Below are positions 56,681 to 64,000 of a stretch of DNA of 64,000 bases, in pieces. The position numbers and the translations under genes were made by a program. The notes below the pieces were generated by a model. The model saw nothing but the letters and a program-made list of their open reading frames with translations. It did no database searches and was not told the origin of the DNA. Source of the DNA: Chloranthus sessilifolius (taxonomy: Eukaryota; Streptophyta; Magnoliopsida; Chloranthales; Chloranthaceae); assembly GCA_021018995.1 (NCBI GenBank), contig CM037591.1, forward strand, positions 5,648,001-5,712,000. The letters are read 5' to 3'. Positions within the stretch are counted from its first letter, which is position 1, and each line of letters begins with the position of its first letter.

Positions 56681-59273
56681 GATTTTGCACCGAGCACATG
56701 CCATCAAACGATCATCTGCATGCCCTTTAGCTAAGCACGGAACACTGGTATATCAAGCATCAAAAAGTATAATAACGAAATTTCAGAATCTAAATCTATA
56801 TTAATCAACTCTCCAAAAGACAGTTCTACCCTCATGCCTCTGCATGAATGGAGAACCGATCCGAACCATCGATGATAGAAATCATCACGGATGGTTCGTC
56901 CCAAAAGAGAAATCCCAACTCCTCATACACATGATTTTAAACAAAATAAAGGCTTGACATACCAAGCCGTACAAAAACCTCTCCAAGAATCTCTCAAAGT
57001 GGCACAACGGAGTCCTCTAGAAGAAGTCCTCTGGAGGTGGCTCCAACTCGTCACCGGCCGCAAGGTCCGACTCGCCGGGATCAGCGTCTCCTGAAGCCTC
57101 GGCAGCTGCTAGTAGTGGACCTGCGACGTATAGTCTATAGGGTGAGCTACATCCTAGCTCAATAGGGAAGAAACACGGTTGAACATATAAATTATAACTC
57201 ACATGTATTCCATGATATGCCATGCATGATGTATCTATGCAGTTGTTAATGAAACAGATTAAAAGTATTTCGTTTTACTGTTGATTACTTATATTTTCAT
57301 TTACTCATGAATGATGCTGAGAAGGCCTAAAGCAAAACTTAAACTTTCAACTTAAGTAATCCCCGAGCAATATAGCATCGAGCCCCGATGAGATACCCAT
57401 CATCGTCATCTATATAGACAGTTTTAACCGTATTCCCTGGGAATACAAATAGTACCCAAGCCCCTTTCCCCTGGGGATTGGTGGCGGGGTTTCACTTGTC
57501 TCAATCAACACCCCACAGGGTGTGCTTACTACGCATAAGCCTCGCATCGCCTATGGTTTCACCGCCAGACGTCACGGATATCCCGCCGTGTCGGGTCGTG
57601 GATATCCCGCCACGTCGGTGGGGTACCCTATCAAACCTCAAATAACAAAAATATCGGTGCCTTACATATAGTTATTCACCGTGTAATTGTGCTATCTTAT
57701 ATCAGTTAGGCCCTATCAAACATGATTCAATCCTTGGATACATCCCTGGGATGTATCCATTTACTTGCATCACACCTGATGCTCTTATCTCTTTACTTCT
57801 TCATCCCCTGGGGATGGCTCATTATGATTACTCTTATGAATGTCACACACACACACTTTCCACAAATTCTTAAGAAATAACAATTGAATTGAATTCTATA
57901 TCACTACATACATGCTCTTGTAAAATAAGGTACATGTTCAAGGTGTTCCCTACCTCAAGTCTTCATTTGTTCAATGCATCAAGGTCCCACGTGGCTCCTT
58001 GTGCACTAGTCCACACGTACCACCTATGGTACCATATAACAGGTAAAACACATCACAAAGGATGCAATAAAGAAGGTATAAGATCCTCCAAGAATCTTAA
58101 AGTCAAACCCAAAGGTCAACATAAATTATCTCAGTCGATTAATCGATTTCCAAAATCGATTAATCGAAGGTCAATATCGATTAATCGAAGTAATTTCGAT
58201 TAATCGAAATTCTCCTTTTCGCAAAGTAATTTCACTATTCGAACAGTCAAGTTTTCATTCGATTAATCGAATCTAATTTCAATTAATCGAAATTCCTCTT
58301 TTCGCAAAGTAATTTCACTGTTCGAACAGTCGAGTTTTCATTCGATTAATCGAATCCAATTTCGATTAATCGAAATTCTTCTTTCGCAGTAGACTCTCGA
58401 GCAATAAATGAAGTCGATCCCAAATCGATTAATCGAAAACTAAAATCGATTAATCGAAATCCCATTTCGATTAGTCGATTTTTCCTCAAGTCATTTCCTC
58501 CAACCCCTGGGGTCCACTGGAGGTTCTCAGTCGATTAATCGATCCCCAAATCTATTAATCGAAATCCAAAGTCAATTAATCGAAATCAAATTCGATTAAT
58601 CGAAATCGTGGTCCTCTGACCTTTCAACTTCCTGGCCAATTTCGATTAATCGAAACCCAATTTTGATTAATCGAAATTGTCAGATTCAGCCCCTTTCGAG
58701 CTGTTCTTCCCAATCTTCTTCCATACTTTTTCCTCTATTTTTCTAAGCCATTATCCTATGATTTAACCCACATTTAACACAACTTAACCCCTATAATCTA
58801 TGCATCTTATTTACAAAATTTTTTACCTTGGATAGATCTCAAGTTGATTTCTATCAAATAGTTGGAAGGCTAGGGTTTCCAGCTTTTATTCTAACGGATC
58901 CCTTGCATTGAATCAGCCTCTTTAATACTTGAATCCTTCTTCCAATCACCCACAATAACTCCTTTCTTAATCACCCTCTTTACTCCTCTCTGTCTCTTCT
59001 TTACTTCTCTCTCAACTACCAAACATCTATTTTAGGGTTATTAAACCCTTTTATCCCTCTCCTAGTTTGTGTGTTGAGCACATGCACCTCAATAGGTGTA
59101 TGCGACTTCATATTTACAACACACACCACGCAATAATTCAAACTATCACATCTCGTCCGTTCATTTCATCCTATACTAACTCTTGATCTCCTAATTGGTC
59201 AAACTTGTGACCAATCGGGCATGGATCCCGAGGTCATAGTTTAGCGTGATTTTTTTTTTTTCGGGCTATTACA
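56681..59273 (-). mobile_element. LTR of family C (minus-strand copy)
   Basis: Starts TGTAATAGCCCGA (59273 on the minus strand). It is collinear, with many differences, with the plus-strand LTR at 59762-62016: ACGAGATCCATGCCCGATTG-type opening, TCGATTAATCGA array (58130-58680), GATATCCCGCCGTGTCGG (57581), GAGCTAGGATGTAGCTCACC (57135-57160). Considerably diverged from that copy, so the two are not a pair from one insertion. Confidence 0.82.
58130..58680. repeat. TCGATTAATCGA palindrome array in LTR-C (minus copy)
   Basis: About twenty TTCGATTAATCGAAA-like palindromes in 550 bp. An internal near-duplication (58195-58260 and 58275-58345) includes GCAAAGTAATTTCACTRTTC. The plus-strand LTR has a sparser, more decayed array at 60350-60870. 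Confidence 0.9.
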
Positions 59274-59761
59274 TCCTCCCCACCTTGGGAATTTTCGTCC
59301 TCGAAAATAGGCCAAGGTTCGCCGGTATGGTTCTCTCTCTCTCTCTCCCCACACACACAGGTGAAGATGTCCAATAGACTCAGACGTATTTTGGCAGTTA
59401 CACATACAAAAATGGAGATAATTTAAACAAAATTAGACGATTGAGACAAAATTTGATTTATATAAAAAGTTAAATTTACAAGGCCACAACAGAGTTGGCG
59501 TACAAAAACTCTACATATATACAATGAGGACTCAAAATACTGTGTGGAATCCCCTCGTCGGGCTAGTAGTCTTTGGGCAAGTTGCTCCATCCAGGGTGTA
59601 GTCTACTGGTGGTGTCTGCTGGGCCAGGCATGACGTGAGCGTGGATGTGGAAGGAGCCGCGTCTGTGGTGGGATGGAAGACGGGTCCTCTATGGAAGGCG
59701 GTGCGTCCAGCCGTCCACTCCTCCTCCTGGGCGAGGTAGCGGCGGTAGTCGGTAGGGTAGA
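59274..59761 (-). mobile_element. 3' internal tail of the minus-strand family C element
   Basis: Begins with the polypurine tract and the CGAGGACGAAAATTCCC motif that precede gypsy 3' LTRs, holds a (CT)n run (59332-59346), then a GC-rich stretch (59530-59760) with a reading frame of about 80 codons without a recognised domain. It is cut off at 59762 by the next element. Confidence 0.7.
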
Positions 59762-62016
59762 TGTAATAGCCCGAAAAATCACACAAACTATGACCTCGGG
59801 ATCCGTGCCCGATCGGTCATAGGTTTGACCAAATAAAACAACGGTCGATGTAGTGGGATGAGCGGATGAGATGAAAAATGAATGCCTATGTGATGTGTGT
59901 TGTAAATGTGAAGTCGCATACACCCTACATGTATGTGCTCAACACCAAGAGAGAAAAGGGAGATAAAGGGGTTTAATAACTCTAGATGTGTATTGTTGGT
60001 TGTTGAAGGAGAGTGAAGAAGAGAGAGAGAGAGAAAAGTAAGAGAGGAGTTATTGCAACCGATGGAGGATTCAGAGACAAAAGATTCAACGCGACTTGGA
60101 TCCGTTAGAAACCAAAGCTGGAACCTAGCCTTCAACCTAGATTTGAAATCAACTTAAGATCTATTCAAGGTAAAATTTGTAAATAAGGTGCATAGATATA
60201 GGGGAATGTGATAAATGTTGGTTAAATCATAGGATAATAACAAAATAGAAGAAAAGTATGGAAAAATGGGAAGAGCGACTTCGAAAGGCGAATCGACAAT
60301 TTCGATGTCGAGTGAGTTCGATGTCGAAATTGGCGAGAAGTTGAAGAGTCGAGGACCCGATTCGACTAATCAATTTGGATTTGATTAATCGATTTGATTT
60401 CGATTAATCGATTTGGGAATCGATGTAATCGAGAACTCCAAATGGAACGGGGTTGGAGGAAATAACAGAAAATCGACTAATCGAAATGGGATTCGATAAT
60501 CGACCGATTCGATGTCGATTTGGAATCGATGTCGATTGAATCGATTAATCAACTTGTGAAACTCGACTATTGAACTAAGAGTACGCTGCGAAAAGAAGGA
60601 TTTCGATTAATCGAAATTGGATTCGATGAATAACTTCATTGTTGACGGTGAATTTACTGCGAAAAGAAGAATTTGATTAATCGAAATTGGATTCGATTAA
60701 TCAAATGACAATTGGCTCGAGAATGGACTTTGCGAAAGGAGAATTTGATTAATCGAAATTGCTTCGATTAATCGATATTGACTTTCGATTAATCGATTTT
60801 GGAAATCAATTAATCGAATCAGATTCGATTAATTGATTTTGGAGTTCGATTAATCGACTGTAGTAAACTATGTTGACTTTTGGTTTGACTTTAAGATTCT
60901 TGGGGATCTTATACCTTCTTATGGCATCCTTTGTGATGATGTTATATGGTACCATAGGTGGTGTGAACAAGGAGCCACGCAGAGATCAATGATAATGATA
61001 AAGACTTGAGGTGACATTCACTTAATAAGAATGTGATATCAATTCAAATGTTTACTACTCAATGATTAGTGGATGACATTCGAGAAAAATGATGAACCAT
61101 CGGGGATGATGAGTGAAGTAAGAGGCATCGGTGATAATGAATACATCCTGTGGATGTATCCATGATTGAGGCCTTTGATAAGGATACGTGGCGATATGAT
61201 CAGCGATGATAACAATGGCGTTAAATCCGTAGGCGATACGCGGCTTATGACAGAAAAGCACCCTGTGTTGATGAGATGAAACCCGCCACCAATCCCGAGA
61301 AAGGGGCTTGGTACTATTAGTATTCGGGGAATACATTTAAAGCTTCTATATAGATGATGAAGTATCTCGTCGCTCGTCTGGGGATTATTTAAGTTGAAGT
61401 TTAAGTTTTGCTTAGGCCTTCTCGGCGTCATTCATGATTAACTAAAGACATGAGAAATCTACCGATAATTGAAGCGTTTTAATTTTTTTCATCAATAAAT
61501 GCATAGACACATCATGCATGCATATCATAGAATACATGTGAGTTATATTTTATATGTTCAATTGTGTTCTCCCTATTGAGCTAGGATGTAGCTCACCCTA
61601 TAGACTATATCGAGTCCACTACAGCTTGAGGCTTGACGCTAACCTTGAGGAGTCGGACCTTGCGGCGGCGAGAGTTAGAGCCACCTCGAGGACTTCTTCT
61701 AGAGGACTCTCGACTTTGAGGAGTTTTAGTTGGAGATTATGCGGCTTGGTATGTCAAGCTGGTTTTGATTAAACCTTGTGTATATGGATATCGAGTATTC
61801 TTTTGGGCGAACCATCCATGATGATGGTTATCATCGATGGTTGATCGGTTCTCCCTTCATGCGAGGCATGAGGGTAGAAACGCTTTGAAAGTATTTCTAT
61901 GTAGATTTAAATTCAAGTTGTTCTTATTTATTTTATGCTTGATATACCAAATGCATAGTTGATGGGCGCGGTCAAGATGATCGTCGATCGCTGGTTTTCG
62001 TGCCAAATCCGGATCG
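59762..62016 (+). mobile_element. 5' LTR of element C
   Basis: Begins TGTAATAGCCCGAAAAATC; contains a (GA)n run (60017-60036), the TCGATTAATCGA array (60350-60870), and GAGCTAGGATGTAGCTCACC at 61578-61597. The end is set by the primer site that follows. Confidence 0.82.
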
Positions 62017-62017
62017 A

Positions 62018-62030
62018 TTGGTATCAAAGC
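62018..62030 (+). other. Primer binding site of element C
   Basis: TTGGTATCAAAGC, the initiator tRNA-Met-type primer site, next to the LTR end. Confidence 0.8.
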
Positions 62031-62092
62031 ATTTTCTTTTATCGACAAGGGTTCTTTCAGAACATACTTCGCTAACGAAACTTTAGTTTCAA

Positions 62093-63365
62093 ATGCACGC
62101 AATGTCGACTAGAGGAGAGGCCGACCAAGGGAGGCCATCAAAGGAGTTTCGTAGTGGAGATGATTTCATCTCTCCTACCAATAGAGTGCCTTTAGGAGAC
62201 TTGAGGCCCGGCGGTGACGATGAGGAAGAGGATCGAGATCATGGATCAAGATCTAAGAGAGCAAGAAAGATTGAGAGAAAGACAAGAAGATGAGAGGGCG
62301 ACAAGGATGATGCACACTATGGAGACTATGGCATGCCATGGCACAACAAGCGATCCTTTGCGACTCATCGTCGAAGAGAATGACCACCTACACCACCAGG
62401 ACTGCGTTGCTGTGCCCTCATCTTTTACGAGTTTAGAAGGATGAGACCCCTTCATTTTAGGCGGAGACACAATGGCCGAGAATTGGTGATGGAGATGGAG
62501 AAAGTCTTTAGCGTGCTAACTTGCACGGAAGAGCGAGAGTAAGATGGGCGGCTTACATGTTGGATGGGGAGGTGGGCCTTGGTGGAAGTCCGTGATAAGG
62601 ACTGGCTCGGAGACCCCAGTTGTGGACTTGGGAGGAATTCGTTGAGGAGTTCAACAAACAATATTTTTTGAAGTAGTGAGGAACGACTTGAGATTCAGTT
62701 CCTCTGACTAGTACAAGGGAGGATGACGGTCGAGAGTATGGGGTAGAGTTTCTCTGACACGTTTTGACTCGTCGACATCTTTGAAGTGATGAAGTCCAAG
62801 AGGTTTCAAAGATTTGAAGCACGAAGTTAGGGAGGAGTAGCTCCATTCCAGATTGCGGACCTATGAAGAGGTCATGAGCAAAAACCGGTAGTGGAAGAAG
62901 AGAACACAAGCAGATATAGGCAGAGAGAGGACTTGACCAAGGAAGGATGGGGAACTACGAACCGGTGAATAAAAAGCCGGGGTTCGTGGGTCAGAGTCAG
63001 AGACCACAGTTTCAGGGAGGTTTTGGAAGGCCGGCGCAACAGCAACACCAACAGAGGTTTCCATTACTTGTGTCGGGAGTCCTTTTCGCTATGAGAGCCC
63101 TGCCATGTCTACTGGCGCTACTGTCACACAGGGTTCTCATACCGTATCTTCCGCACCTCGAGAGACATGTGCCAGATGTGGCAAGCCGCATAGGACTGTA
63201 GACTGCAGAATCGGAACTAGAGGTTGTTTCCGATGTGGCAAGGTGGGCCACTTGATCAAGGATTGCCCCGAGACAGACAAGGGCAAGACGGCTTCAGTTG
63301 CAGCGCCACGACCCATTCAAGCAAGGAAGCCGATTGTGAGGGAGAGCCTGCGTCATCCAAGGTGA
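62093..63365 (+). mobile_element. gag region of element C
   Basis: A charged N-terminal part, a weakly preserved gag core, a Gln/Phe/Gly-rich linker (PQFQGGFGRPAQQQHQQ), then two zinc knuckles at about 63160-63275: CARCGKPHRTVDC and CFRCGKVGHLIKDC. Strongly broken. Confidence 0.82.
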
Positions 63366-63617
63366 GAAATTTTATTTTATTAAAGAAAAATTCCGTTTCA
63401 TAAAGAATTTTAGATGGAGAAGGTGCATGCATTAGGAATAGTGTAGATTCTTTTTATATAAGCGAGTGTATTTTGATGTGTAAATTTACATGTATGTGTA
63501 TATATATTATAGGTACTTTAACTATGTATGAGAAGGAAGTGTATTTAGACATGACGCCGAGTGTTGATAGACCAGGTCTACCCACTCATTAAGATCCTCC
63601 GCGTTTAAATCAAGAAG
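63366..63617 (+). mobile_element. AT-rich spacer between gag and protease of element C
   Basis: 63366-63515 is markedly AT-rich, in contrast to gag and protease on either side. It matches in position and character the spacer in element B. Confidence 0.55.
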
Positions 63618-64000
63618 ATGAAGGTTATTCCAGAGGCGTTGGACTTCGTCTTATCGGTGTCTATTCCGACTGGAGAGTTAGTAGACACGGAGCTAGCTTG
63701 CAAATCTATCATCGTAGTAGTCCAAGACTTGGAAGTGTATGAATTGGAAGCGAAGTTGATACTATTAAACATGCAAGGGTTTGATGTGATCCTTGGCATG
63801 GGTAGTTGGCCTTGATGTTATTGCATTGTTGATTGCAAGAACAAGGTGGTTATTTTCAGACCCAACACAAGAAGATCATTTCGGTTTCAAGGAGCGAGGT
63901 CGTCATCTGTGCCACTGATCTCGGCAGTAAGGGCCGAGAAAATGATCAGAAAGGGTTGCAGTGGATACTTAGCTTTCTTAAAGGAGGACAAGGAAGAAAA
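63618..64000 (+). mobile_element. Protease start of element C pol (partial, window edge)
   Basis: MKVIPEALDFVLSVSIPTGE ... LILLNMQGFDVILGM resembles the gypsy retropepsin flap and C-terminal ILGMDWL block. The region past 63815 (FRPNTRRSFRFQGARSSS-like) continues toward RT, which lies outside the window. Confidence 0.7.

Larger units (their letters stand above)
59762..64000 (+). mobile_element. Gypsy element C (plus strand), continues beyond the window
   Basis: LTR (59762-62016), primer site (62018), gag (62093-63365) and the start of protease (63618 onward), then the window ends. The sequence GFDVILGMGSWP and the family of its gag place it in Ty3/gypsy. Broken, with several breaks in gag alone. 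Confidence 0.88.

Noticed and set aside
1-64000. tRNA, rRNA or other RNA genes
   Set aside because: The tRNA-like matches I saw (TGGTATCAGAGC and variants) are retrotransposon primer sites; no cloverleaf or rRNA segment was recognised by eye.

Overview
This window looks like nuclear DNA of a flowering plant. Genes are sparse, most of the sequence is LTR retrotransposon, the one host gene is intron-rich with GT-AG introns, and small inverted-repeat transposons fill the introns. The species cannot be named from sequence alone; nothing bacterial, organellar or viral-exogenous is visible.

Layout. 1-3315: two gypsy-type LTR remnants (LTR-E on the minus strand, LTR-D on the plus strand), LTR-D with a dense GATCGATC palindrome array and a 40-55 bp tandem repeat. 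3316-5501: small repeats, two (AT)n runs, a GTATCGG-rich repeat and the left arm of a fold-back element. 5502-14458: gypsy element A (+), with gag but no recognisable pol, and with LTRs over 3 kb long. 14459-17046: a related LTR on the minus strand, joined tail to tail to element A. 17047-18673: low-complexity and dispersed repeats. 18674-26722: gypsy element B (-), a chromovirus with gag, protease, RT, RNase H, integrase and chromodomain, broken in several places. 26723-30130: a fold-back repeat, then an LTR of family B on the opposite strand. 30131-32300: repeats, including a 17-bp motif used seven times.

32346-51015 holds the only convincing host gene: a WAT1-related (MtN21/EamA, UMAMIT-type) membrane transporter gene in seven exons over 18.4 kb. 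Exon phases agree except at the exon 3/4 join, and exon 6 carries an in-frame TAG, so I judge it decayed or mis-assembled. Its introns hold about ten copies of one fold-back family, two Tourist-like MITEs, three CACTA-type MITEs, a Mutator-like palindromic MITE with an exact 9-bp target duplication, and an antisense L1 LINE of about 5.7 kb whose ORF1 begins with a RanBP2-type zinc finger instead of the usual CCHC knuckle.

51016-64000: a last fold-back copy, a broken Ty1/copia element (-) with one 475-bp LTR, then a stack of gypsy LTRs (D on minus, C on minus), then a second C-family element (+) with LTR, primer site, gag and the start of protease that runs off the window.

The genes do not form a pathway. 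The story is one transporter locus inflated and probably silenced by successive insertions, inside nested retrotransposons. The points most worth following are the fold-back family, the RanBP2-bearing LINE, the gag-only gypsy element, and the arrays of short TCGA-centred palindromes that appear in the LTRs of three different gypsy families.
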